DNA of 51,809 bases, taken from NCBI GenBank assembly GCA_025769875.1, contig JAGFNK010000373.1:1-51809 (forward strand). The letters are read 5' to 3'. The position numbers were made by a program, and so were the translations under genes. The notes below the pieces were generated by a model. It was not told the DNA's origin, searched no databases, and worked only from the letters and a program-made list of their open reading frames with translations. Below are positions 1-9,505 of the stretch, one piece after another; the stretch's first letter is position 1, and each line of letters starts with the position of its first letter. This DNA is from Russula earlei. Lineage: Eukaryota > Basidiomycota > Agaricomycetes > Russulales > Russulaceae.

Positions 1-89
1 ATATCAAAGGGTTCGAAGTCTAGTGCTTGAACTATATCAAGCAACTCTTTCACAAGAAGAGTCAGTACTAAGATCTGTCAGATCTAACA
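1..89 (+). repeat. 5' LTR of gypsy family A, 3' end only
   Basis: The first 89 bases match the last part of the LTR at 6651-7213, including the block that ends AGATCTGTCAGATC..AACA. The window therefore opens inside the 5' LTR of the element that closes at 7213. The last bases differ by one T (CTAACA here, CTTAACA in the 3' LTR), and there is one A/G difference near the end. The 5' target duplication lies outside the window. Confidence 0.9.
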
Positions 90-90
90 T

Positions 91-103
91 AAGTCGAGCG
101 TAA
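91..103 (+). other. Primer-binding site, self-primed type, family A
   Basis: AAGTCGAGCGTAA lies one base after the 5' LTR and is exactly complementary over 13 bases to TTACGCTCGACTT at 7003-7015 in the 3' LTR. That stretch begins 33 bases after the TATA box at 6970, where the RNA should start. This is the Tf1/sushi arrangement, in which the 5' end of the element RNA folds back to prime reverse transcription. I see no tRNA-type TGG at the LTR edge. The pairing is seen directly; the priming role is inferred. Confidence 0.8.
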
Positions 104-142
104 CTTACCTTTGCACCAAGTAGGAGCAAAATTCGGATCCCA

Positions 143-1400
143 ACTTACGCAGAAGTAGTCATTGGGAGGAACCTGTGTCGATTAGGAATTCCTCCAAGAC
201 TTTATATCCTGGAAAAGAAGGATATAGAACATAGTCAAATCCATTGGTATTTTTGCCAGGAACAAGCTTGTCAGTATCATAACTGAAAGCTAGGCAAAAC
301 TGGATCCAGATTCAATTACCGCTCCAATTCCAGACAGCAAGTAGCGGAAAACGATACGCAACGTTTTGAAGGAAGAACTCAGGACCTTCAAAACTATTCC
401 TTAACAGGTGTAGGAGCACGGTGGCATCCCTACTGAAAATCCAAAAGGAGGATTTTTTGACGTTCAATATAACAACGAAGTCTGACCTGCGGAGTACATA
501 AACAATCACTGGTATTTCATTGATTGGGACAAGGACGGATTCTACGTGCTTGAGGACAACTTCATTGCCAATCCAGAAGAGTTTGGTTTAGGAACCAAAA
601 ACAAGCCCTATATCACTGGGTGGCTGTTTAGAAGCGAACCAGAACAAGACATATCTGTTACCAGTGTCAGCGAGCCAAAAAAATCTGAATCTCCCGAAGA
701 CACTCCAGTAATCGAAAAGAACAAGGAGCCAATAGACGAACTCACTGAACGTTTCGCCACAGCCATTGATTTGACGCAAGTAGCAACTGAAATAATGGCT
801 ACTACCACCCAAATAGTGACACAAACCACCCATTCTACGTCTGGGAATTTGTACGCAAGTCATCATGGAACCATGTTAGTGCCCGTAGTCCCCAATGTGC
901 CACAAGGGGGAGACCCACCAGATGGAGGATCACCTGGCGGAGGAGGACCCCCGGGTGGAGGAGGACCACCCGGTGGAGGGGTACCACCAGGAGGAGTGCC
1001 ACCTGGAGGAGGCCCTCCCCAAGCAGCGATCCCGGGACCTGCTCAAGGAGTTCCTGGAGGAACAGGATCAATGAGAGGACAACCTCCAGCAATGTACGCA
1101 GGAAATAGGAAGAAGACTATACAGTTCATGAAAGAATTTGAGCTGTATAGGATCATGAATTCTCAAAGTAGTGTCATGACAGTGCCATACGAAAGAGTGG
1201 CCTGCGCCTTATCCTTCATAAAGGAGACAAAGTTGACGGTTGGGTAATTCAACAACTAGAAGCCCTGATAAGAAGAGTACAAGGTGATCATGCGCTCCAG
1301 TTGCCACCAACTCACCTTCGAGAAGATGAAGACCTATGGAACCTCTTTTCAACAGACTTCCTGAATCAGTGGCATGACGCTAAAGCACTTCTGTTGGCTT
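143..1400 (+). pseudogene. gag: Family A pre-Gag and truncated Gag
   Basis: The region begins with a TYAEVV module (143-285) that has a C-x4-C-x2-H pattern. From about 486 it is open in one frame: a segment related to the family B pre-Gag domain (INNxW, then a GLG motif), an acidic stretch, and a Gly/Pro-rich linker at about 900-1060. Gag capsid-like sequence follows (NRKKTIQFMKEFEL), matching family B Gag. The frame breaks near 1245, and capsid similarity in another frame ends at WHDA near 1380. There it jumps into protease C-terminal sequence, so the Gag C-terminus, the CCHC knuckle and the protease active site are deleted. Stops between the first module and 486 show further decay. No convincing ATG is visible for the pre-Gag part. 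Gag would normally coat the RNA in the particle; this copy could not supply a full one. Confidence 0.65.
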
Positions 1401-4400
1401 AGGGTCCATTATAACAAGAGGAACAAGTTACAAAAGTTTTACATCATGTCCCTGGGAGGAGATCGGGTCATACTAGGATACCCCTTTCTCTGGGAATTTG
1501 AACCAACCATAGATTGGAAGAATGGAGTACTCAAGGAAGGATCCTTGCGCCTAGAAAGTGCACGACTCAAGTATCTCGATCTCTATATCAAATCCTTGCA
1601 ACTAAAAGCAGTCAAGAAATGCGGAAAGCCCAAAAGGACCAAGCCCTGTATATACAGAAAACGAGCTTAGCTCAAGAATGGGCCAGAGATCAAAATTTAA
1701 AGACTCAGAAACTGACAGAGCAAGATTTGCCCGAAGAATATCATCGACATGCAAAAGTCTTTTCTAAAGAGGCTTCGACACGCTTCCCCCCTAGTAGAGA
1801 AGAAGATATGAAGATAAATCTGTTCCCTGATGCGCCCAGATCCCTGGATTGCAAAATTTATCCCCTGTCTCAAGAAGAAAAGGAATACTTAAGAAAATAT
1901 CTCGAAGAAGAACTCGAGAAAGGATACATTAAACCTGGAGCCTCCAATTATGTATCACCAGTATTCTTTATTGGCAAAAAGGACAGCAAAGAAAAGAGAC
2001 TAATAATTGACTACCGGAAGTTGAACCAGTGGACGATACCAGACAATGACACACTGGAAAGCATTCAAAGGATCATGGAGCGGATTCCAGAACAATGGAC
2101 TATTCTCAAAATTCGACATAGTTAAAGGATATAACAATATGAGGATTGCGGAAGAAGACCAGTCGAAAGCGGCTTTCAAGACACCTATGGGGACTTACAT
2201 TCCGAAAGTAATGCAATTTGGATTAAGAAATGCCCCGGCATACTTCTCGCGCTCTATGAGAAGAGATTTTCGATCATTGCTTCAAAAATATCCAGAGAAC
2301 ATTGCCAATTACCTGGATGACTGGATCGTCATGACCCCTAAAGGAGCTCACACTCTACATCGACAAATCGTACATGAATTCCTGGATTTGATGGAACAAA
2401 ACTCGTACTTCCTAAAAGTATCTAAGTGCGAGTTTGAAAAGAACAGAATAGAAGTCCTAGGATGGATAGCTGAAGAAGGAAGAATACGAGTGGACCCTTC
2501 AAAAATCAAAGGACTAAGTGAATGGCCAAGAGAGTGTAAAGACAAGACAGACATACAAGTAACCTTGGGAATGATAGGGTATCATCGACCCTTCATACCA
2601 AACTTTTCAACTATAGCCCTGCCTATAACGCGGTTGCTCAAGAAAGGAGTACCTTTCCAGTGGACGGACGAATGCCGAGAAGCTCTAGACAAACTGATTA
2701 AAGCAATCACAAGTGACCCAATACTCTGGCAGCCAAACTTCAAGAGACAGTTCTTCTTGGACGTTGATGCGTCGTCCTATGCTCTAGGGGCCATCCTCTA
2801 TCAATATGATGAGGACCAGATAAGAAGAGAAGTGGGATATTATTCCAGGACCCTAAATTCAGCAGAACGAAACTATGCAGTATGGGATAGAGAATTCTTA
2901 GCATTGGTCGCCGCCCTCAAAAACTGGAGGCATCTCTTGCTGGGATCACCCCATAAGGTGGTGGTCTTTACAGATCACAAGAACCTAATGTACTATCGAG
3001 AACCTCAAAAGTTGAGGGACCGGGTGGCAAGATACCTCCCTATAGTGGCACAATACAATCTAGAACTGCGACACCAACCAGGGAAAAGAAATAGGGCAGA
3101 CGGATTATCTCGAAGACCTGACTACAAATCAGATGTTCCAGAAAAGGAAGAGGTCACCGCCTTACCAGATGAACTATTTGTTCAAGTTCTAGAAGTTACG
3201 GCCATGGAGGAAAGAACCAAGCTTGACCAAAAAAAGGAAGAAGGAGCAAGACTCCTGAAACGATGGAAAGACAACTATGATCTCAAATTAGTCAATGGAC
3301 AATGGAGGAAGGATACAGCCTTGGTGGTGACAGGAGGCATGGAAGCATACCAAGCAATTCTTCGAGAATATCATGACGGACCAACAGCAGGACATCCAGG
3401 GTTACGCAAAACCTATACTGCAATAAGAAGAGATTATTGGTGGCCCAATCAAAGACAAGTGATCCAAAATTACGTTAAAGGGTGTGCAACGTGTCAATCA
3501 AATAAAACAATCACAAGACGTAATGAGCCACCAATTTATCCAATAACACTAGAAACGGAAGCAACCCCCTTTCAGACGATAGCCTTGGATTTTATCACCA
3601 AGTTACCATCATCCAAAGGATACGACTCCATACTCACGATAACTGATCATGACTGCACCAAGGCAGTCATACTTCTCCCCTTTAAGGAAACTATGGGAAT
3701 GGAAGACCTAGCCAAGATTTATTACGAGAGGGTCTTCCCATTTGTAGGCTTACCAAGCAAGATCATTTCAGATAGGGACACCCGCTTTACATCAAAGCTA
3801 GCTCAAGAAATTTGTCGACAACTCAAAATAGACAGGAACATGAGTACGGCGTATCACCCCCAAACTGATGGGCAATCAGAAGGAACCAATCAAACTGTAG
3901 AAACGATACTGTGGATATATTGTAATTTCCAACAAGACAATTGGGCGGACTTATTGCCAGTAACTCAGTACATTATTAACTCACATACCTCTAGCGCTAC
4001 ACAACAAACACCATACGAGTTGTGGATGGGATTCCTCCCAAAAGCCCACCAATCAGCTATAGTAGGAAACTTCCCAAAATTAGAAGAAAGAAAGGAATCA
4101 TTGCAAAAGGCAAGGCGGGACGCCCAGAAAGCTATCCTGTTAGGGCATAGACTGCTGAAGAAGAAAATAGGGTTTAAACCATATAAAGAAGGGGATAAAG
4201 TATGGTTAGAAGGGAAGAACATCAAAACGTTCCAGCCTATGGCCAAACTAGCCGCAAAAAGACTTGGACCATTCAAGATCAAAGAAGTGATAAGCCCAGT
4301 AGCCTACAAATTACAATTACCAGATCGATGGAAGGTGCATGATGTCTTCCATGCTAACCTTCTACATCCATATCAGGAGACGGAAGAGTATGGCGCAAAT

Positions 4401-5474
4401 TATGAAGAACCGCCACCAGATGTCGTAAATGATGAACAGGAGTGGGAACTCGAAAACGTTTTGGGGTCAAGGTGTGTTGGGAGGAAGAAACAGCTGCAGT
4501 ATTACGTTCGTTGGAAGGGATACTCCTCTGCTCACAACTCTTGGGAGCCAGCCACAAATCTGCACGCCCCCGACCTCGTGAAGGACTTTCACAAAGCAAA
4601 CCCTGCAGCCATTAGGACTATAAAAACCTGCATGGAAAGTGACACAGATCCCAGTAGGCCTTCATCCCCCATTGAAGATCTTTGTCGACGACTCAGTCGC
4701 ACCCATATTGACCAATTACTCCCTGTCTTTCTTGACCTTGTTGGTAACAGAACAACTATGTCTACAGATGAACGAGCATCGCCCTCCTATCATGTCCGAA
4801 CACCTTCCCCATCTCTCCCTGACCTTGAGTACCTCGAAACAGTCGTTCCCCCTGGGCCTACAACAGAAGAATCGACTAATCCGGTTCCCATCATGTCCGA
4901 GTCCCCTACAAGTACCTACGTGGACCCCGATATTCCCGGAGAAGGATGGGAACGCTATGACCCCAGTCAACACCTTGTCCACATCACTATTCCAAATGAC
5001 TGGCATGAGCTCGTCCCTGCCAAATATATTCGATGGGGTGTGGGTGGAAACCAGGGCGCAGAAGAACCGTTCATCTGGGGTTGTCAAGGAAAAGACAAGT
5101 TGGTCTTTGGAGAACCCTTACACGCGCATCCTAACTACAACCTCTACCCGGAGTTCCTTCCAGAGAGTGAAGAAGAATACCCTGACGTTCTTACAGCTGA
5201 CATCCCAAATTTCCCTCTCCACATGTTTCACTCCCTCCTCACCTCAGTCACACACACGTTGGGAGACGCTGGAGTCAAGGCCGAAATATGGCGCATTAAC
5301 CAGCATTCCACGCGACTCGCTAGCTTGGCTCGACAAAATCAACTACTTAACGAGCGACAGAAAGCTATTCAGCGAGAAAGAGATCAATTGGCTCTCGATA
5401 GAGCTCGAGCGGAGGATATCTACCAGGGAGTGTATTCTCATCTCCGAGCAGCCAAATTCCTCCCTCGAGCATGA
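1401..5474 (+). pseudogene. pol: Family A Pol: protease remnant, RT, RNase H, integrase, chromodomain
   Basis: Ty3/gypsy Pol in three frame blocks: 1374-1670, about 1670-2100, then 2046-5474, so at least two frameshifts. Domain order is the protease C-terminal strand (ILGYPF), RT with KFDIVKGYNN and YLDD (residues 89-92 of the last block), and RNase H with FLDVDASS, WDREFLA and FTDH. Integrase follows with an H-H-C-C zinc site (GCATCQ) and D, D, E residues in ALDF, ISDRD and GQSEGTNQ. A chromodomain lies near 4446-4575 (YYVRWKGYSSAHNSWEP). The RT, RNase H and integrase catalytic residues all look intact. Past the chromodomain the frame stays open for about 300 residues with a conserved segment (EEPFIWG, LVFGEPLHA) and a coiled-coil stretch. 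It ends at TGA 5472-5474, and the same frame reopens at once. The product would copy the RNA and integrate the cDNA; the chromodomain probably steers integration to heterochromatin. Confidence 0.9.
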
Positions 5475-6614
5475 GAGATGTGGGCTCTTATCACAAGAGC
5501 GAATGGCCCGCGAGGCGTTTTGGAGGGTACAGGACTACGGCAAGAGGAGCTCGTCCTACCTGAGGTACAAGTCCTCGTTGCCCGCCACGTTGCAGAAAGA
5601 GTTAGAGGAGGGGCTGGAAGCGAAGATTCTCAGGACGACGAGGGAGGAGAAGCAGGACCATCTACAAGAGGTCATGAGGAGGAAGAGATTGAGCGAGGAA
5701 AGTTTTCTCGCCCTCCGACCCCCCCTTACAATACAGGAATGGCTAAATGGTGGCAGCTCATGTATGAGCACAAGTGCCGATGGTGTGGTTGGAAAGGACA
5801 TTGGGACCGACATTGCGAAACACCCCACTACGCCTGCATCTCTCGTCGACAATGCATCATCCCCAACAATCACAAATTCTTCCAGCCCATAGAATGGTGC
5901 AGTCATTTGAGACCACTCTTGCCAGAAGAAAGGACCTTGAGGGGGCATTTGCGAGGCACAGTGAGTGTCTTAGAAGACGCAGTGACTAACGCACGAGCAG
6001 CATCTACCGCAGTCGACGATCTCAGGATCACTCTTGCTCACACATCCTGTGCAGTAGAAGGTCTCAAAGACACACTAACTAGTACCACTGTGGGGACTTC
6101 TGCTGCAGAGCGTCTAGTGGCAACTGTCTTAAACGACGGTACTATAAACCTGGATACCCCCCTTCCCTCTCTGACTCCGACCCCTATAACTTCACGCCAC
6201 GCTACACCAGCTGAAGCAAGGTCTGGGTCAGAACCCCCACTTACTGGACGAGGAAGGCGAGGAAGAGGTGGTAATAGACAACCCCCACGACAAAGTGCTC
6301 GACTTAGAGGAGAAACTAGTGCTCCCCCAACTGCGAGACAAGGCGGAGGACTCCCAGTTCGAGAAGTTCCCAATGCAGTGCGCTTGGCCTCGACTTCGCG
6401 ACGTATGCCTAGGGCTAGTACTTCTAATCTCGCACTAGCCACGACCCAAGCCGAGATGAAAGAATATGAATATCACAAGGAACTGACTTCTCTACAATAC
6501 AATCCAAAACGTATTGACAGAGATGTCTCCACCCTCCTCACTGAACAAGATGCTCTAGGACATAACCGAAGGATGGGAAGGCGAGTGGGTCGAAGGTTAT
6601 CATGGAGTGAGTAA
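5475..6614 (+). pseudogene. C-terminal Pol extension of family A with double Cys/His knuckle
   Basis: This is the same frame as Pol, separated by one TGA that could come from CGA, so it was probably once continuous with Pol. After an acidic stretch comes the pattern C-x2-C-x4-H-x4-C (CRWCGWKGHWDRHC), then C-x6-C-x5-C-x5-H, at about 5775-5872. A helical segment follows, then an RG-rich basic part (GRGRRGRGG) and a basic C-terminus that stops 36 bases before the LTR. Families B and D have the same double knuckle at the same place. Between 5475 and about 5700 a second frame (ORF 4639-5892) is also open and more coiled-coil-like, so the exact reading there is uncertain. Function unknown; nucleic-acid binding is a guess from the knuckle and RG content. 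Confidence 0.7.
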
Positions 6615-6637
6615 CTAGGTCGTGCCAGACCTAGCCT

Positions 6638-6650
6638 AGAGGGGGAATGG
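6638..6650 (+). other. Polypurine tract, family A
   Basis: AGAGGGGGAATGG lies directly against the TGTTAAG start of the 3' LTR. This is the expected site for plus-strand DNA priming and it fixes the LTR boundary. Confidence 0.8.
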
Positions 6651-6735
6651 TGTTAAGATTCTCTTGATTCTCGAACTGTCATCTGTTTTCTGCTGACTCG
6701 TCTGTGATTACTCATGTGTCCGCTTATCAATCTGG

Positions 6736-6866
6736 CTTAGTGATTGTTTACTGATTGGCTGACTGATCGCTTACTGATTGCTTAGTGATTGCTTACTGAT
6801 TGCTTAGTGATTGCTTATTGACTGGCTGACTGATACTGGGAAAGAATGACTCACGCGTGAGTCATT
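6736..6866 (+). promoter_or_regulatory. U3 repeat block and 22-bp palindrome in LTR A
   Basis: About nine degenerate copies of an 11-bp unit (TTACTGATTGC / TTAGTGATTGC) lie in tandem. They are followed by a perfect 22-bp palindrome at 6845-6866 that has TGACTCA at one end and TGAGTCA at the other around ACGCGT. TGACTCA is the site bound by Gcn4/AP-1-type bZIP factors, so stress or amino-acid control of the LTR promoter is plausible. The role is inferred from motif and position, upstream of the TATA box. Confidence 0.6.
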
Positions 6867-6969
6867 TCCAACATTCTGAATTGCGCTTTCTGTATTTGGA
6901 TACTACTTGTTCTCAGCTACTTACACCCCGAGTTTCGTACGAAACGGATCAGTAGTTACCAAGATATTG

Positions 6970-7015
6970 TATAAATAGTCTGTGGTACCAAGAAGTCGAG
7001 CCTTACGCTCGACTT
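6970..7015 (+). promoter_or_regulatory. LTR A TATA box and primer hairpin
   Basis: TATAAATA at 6970-6977 is followed by AAGTCGAGC (6993-7001), a 5-base loop, and GCTCGACTT (7007-7015), a perfect 9-bp inverted repeat. Bases 7003-7015 are exactly complementary to the PBS at 91-103, so the RNA 5' end predicted here would be the reverse-transcription primer. Confidence 0.75.
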
Positions 7016-7655
7016 ACACTTTTCACAAAATCAACCATTTTGTCAAACGATCTAAACAAATTATAGTGCAGACTCTAACTGAAAGAGGCCCCTCTCTTTT
7101 CTACATTCAATCTTCCTGAGATAATATCAAAGGGTTCGAAGTCTAGTGCTTGAACTATATCAAGCAACTCTTTCACAAGAAGAGTCGGTACTAAGATCTG
7201 TCAGATCTTAACAAAACATATGCTATTTTAACATTTTGACACAATGAACTGCTCAAAGCTTTAAAAATCTTGACATTGACTGTATATAACTCTACTTAAA
7301 CTTACTTTATATAAGTAAGGCCAATTTGGCAGCATATCCATTATCTTTCACAAAGAAATGGAGATGACTATTTACTTTTGAATGGGGACAAAGCTGGTCA
7401 GAAGCAAGTAAAGTAAATCTTTACACTCACATTGCTAGGAACTGAAGAAGCACAGCAGTGCAGAAAGAACAGAACAGCCACTGTCTATTCCTTATCAGTG
7501 AGTACTTGCTCTGTCTCTGACTTTGCTTTCTTTTTTGGTTCCCATTCAATTATTATTCTCTCTTTTTTATGTCTTCTACCCTTCTTTATTAGAAGTTCTC
7601 TTTGCCTTTTTACTATTGTAGCACTGGCTATTGGTTAGAGTGTATTTCTCCTCTT

Positions 7656-7680
7656 CCCTAAACCCAACCCTAAACCCTAT
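7656..7680 (+). repeat. Interstitial telomere-like repeats CCCTAAA
   Basis: The run is CCCTAAA, a degenerate CCCAA unit, CCCTAAA, then CCCTAT. The unit is the seven-base plant-type form. The same junction recurs at 14038-14071. Confidence 0.7.
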
Positions 7681-8232
7681 AATAGGTTTGGGTTCCGGGC
7701 TGGGTGCCGGGCCGGGCCGAGAGGGAGACGACTCAAAGAGGTATGCGGCACGTGATCGTGGGAATCGAATCACGTGACTGCTTAAGTAATCCTTGTTGAC
7801 GACTGTCTTCTCACGTGACACGGGCGCTAATTTAGCATCACGTGACTCAGGTCTAGGTTCTGTTACGTAAGTCTTCTAGCATGTTGATCTCAGGATGAGT
7901 ATTCTGAAGCGGGCAGGTCTGCCCTACTCCTTCGTTCATCCTCATCTAGGAGCCAGCCTTCAGGATCAGTTGGATGTTGTCATGGTTATCCATGCGGTGT
8001 CGAAATGGCGACCTGAACGGGCCCCCTCGGGGGTGACTAGTACGGTCCCTTAGTAGGTATTGCTGTGTGATCACCAAGGCAGCATTCTGCTGATACCTAA
8101 GTCCACTGGTCTCTTCCTGTCTTTCAGTATTAGCCTAGATGCTGATGGATGGTTCGCAACTCACAGGTCATGATCACATGAGCATCAGAGATCTCCGGTC
8201 CCTGAGCGCCTAGAATAAGGTTTGATAGGAAC

Positions 8233-8377
8233 GTGTGGTGTTACTCGGGACTTAGGTCCCTGTGTGGCGTTACTCGGGACTTAGGTCCCTGTGTGGCGTT
8301 ACTCGGGACTTAGGTCCCTGTGTGGCGTTACTCGGGACTTAGGTCCCTGTGTGGCGTTACTCGGGACTTGATGCCCC
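8233..8377 (+). repeat. Five tandem 29-bp repeats
   Basis: Five head-to-tail copies of a 29-bp unit beginning GTGTGGCGTTACTCGGGACT are almost identical; the last diverges at its end. The second block has only two decayed units near 14325-14380. The array lies about 150 bases upstream of the hammerhead-like fold. There are no spacers, so it is a minisatellite and not a CRISPR array. Confidence 0.85.
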
Positions 8378-8524
8378 TGTTTCAGGTTTCAATCGGCGAC
8401 AGGACCGCTCCGATGCTGCACATCCCCGTTCAGGACAAATTACCCTTAGAAAGGTATTATTACCGTCAAATATACTAATCTCCGGACGTTATAGTTCTAG
8501 GATTAGAGTTCAATCTGAGTTTCA

Positions 8525-8597
8525 AACCAAGGACTGATGAGATATAAGTTCGAAACTTGGCTGGTGTGCACCCATTGCACGCCAAGTATCCTTGGTT
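8525..8597 (+). ncRNA. Hammerhead ribozyme-like motif, copy 1
   Basis: All core parts are present in order: stem I strand AACCAAGGA (8525-8533), CTGATGA (8534-8540), a short stem II (8541-8551), GAAA (8552-8555), stem III CTTGGC/GCCAAG (8556-8561 with 8581-8586), then TA and the second stem I strand TCCTTGGTT (8589-8597). Stem I is 9 perfect pairs and stem III 6, with a further 5-pair hairpin inside it. The predicted cut follows A8588 (GUA). Stem II has only two pairs, so activity is uncertain. Hammerheads are known in Penelope-like retroelements, which fits the RT at 14749. Confidence 0.75.
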
Positions 8598-8648
8598 CCT
8601 ACTATCATCTGCTCACTCCTCGCTTCACTCGTCGTTCGCAGCCACCCA

Positions 8649-8673
8649 CCCTAAACCCTAAACCCTAAACCCT
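8649..8673 (+). repeat. Telomere-like run (CCCTAAA)3
   Basis: Three perfect CCCTAAA units plus CCCT lie 52 bases after the hammerhead-like motif, on the same strand. Unrelated AT-rich sequence starts right after. In telomere-attached Penelope-like elements, C-rich repeats in sense orientation mark the 3' junction. Confidence 0.8.
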
Positions 8674-9505
8674 GATTGATACCCCTCCCTTTAAGTACTC
8701 TTAAAGAAGCTATATTATACAGTTTTAAGATTAAAGGCAAAACAAACTCTACTCTCTACTGACTGGTAGAACTCATCATGCCCCCTTTGGCTGAAGGAAG
8801 TACTTGTGCATCTATCAGTTAGGTACAAACTTCAAAAGACACATTTACCACCTTATAGATAGTAATCAAACTAAACTAAAACTCCATCTGGTAACACTTG
8901 TTAAATACATCTCCTACTTTCAATAAAAGATACTATTGTATCCTTACTATTCTAACCCTTATAATAAGGAAGGATGATAATGCTTTAAGTGCCTTGTTTC
9001 AGTCAATGTGAGCACCTCATAGGAGGTTTAAATTCTTATTTCAAGTAGCAGAATGCTATATAAACCATGCTCTAGTAGTAAATTCCTAACATAGTCAAAC
9101 TAACAATATGTAAAGCTTGAGTATCTCATAGGAGGTTTAAATTCCCTTGAAGTGGCAGAACTACAATCCTTAGTAGTTGCTTATAGCCTTAATATCCTTA
9201 CAGCTAAGCTGGGAGTAACAACTTATCTTTGATTTTAGTAACTTTAAAGAAAGATGGTGCTTTGATCATAAATGAATGATCTGAAAAGCCTTAATATCTT
9301 GTTTCTAGGTACCTCATAGGAGGTTTAAATTTCCTAATATAGTGGCAGAACCAATCTTTCTTATAAGCCATCTAAAATCTTAGAACCAGCCTAACTAGGA
9401 GTGGTTGTTATATTTATATACAAAGGCCTTAATATCTCTTTGAGGTGGCAGAGACCAATAAGGATCTAGTGCTCTGATCATGAGTAAATTATCTGAAAAG
9501 CCTTA
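8674..9505. other. AT-rich segment with three spaced copies of a 19-bp motif
   Basis: No coding frame is convincing. CTCATAGGAGGTTTAAATT occurs at 9016, 9125 and 9313, each followed 10-25 bases later by a GTGGCAGAA-like tag. A fourth tag without the first motif lies near 9438. This is probably the truncated end of another retroelement downstream of the telomere-like run. It is cut at 9505 by the inverted-repeat element. Confidence 0.45.

Larger units (their letters stand above)
6651..7213 (+). repeat. 3' LTR of gypsy family A (563 bp)
   Basis: The LTR runs from TGTTAAGAT to ATCTTAACA, with inverted ends, and its last part matches 1-89. U3 carries a tandem 11-bp repeat and a 22-bp palindrome. 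A TATA box sits at 6970, followed by an inverted repeat at the predicted RNA start. The next five bases are AAAAC, a possible target duplication whose partner is outside the window. Confidence 0.9.
7214..8673 (+). repeat. Retroelement tail block, copy 1 (Penelope-associated)
   Basis: This block is repeated at 13593-14663 with moderate divergence; copy 2 lacks about 300 bases corresponding to roughly 7865-8165. Order: a T-rich tail, a CCCTAAA-type run (7656-7680), a segment with CACGTGAC motifs, 29-bp tandem repeats, a hammerhead-like fold and a second CCCTAAA run (8649-8673). In copy 2 the block is followed by a Penelope-like RT. I read it as 5'-truncated tails of telomere-attached retroelements, each closed by C-rich telomere repeats. 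No protein gene is visible here. Confidence 0.55.

Noticed and set aside
8233..8377. CRISPR-like array of 29-bp repeats
   Set aside because: Units are directly head to tail with no spacers, in eukaryotic DNA.
8547..8560. GTTCGAAAC as a Pol III B box of a SINE or tRNA
   Set aside because: It overlaps the hammerhead core, no A box lies at the proper distance, and the second copy breaks the B-box C while keeping the ribozyme core.
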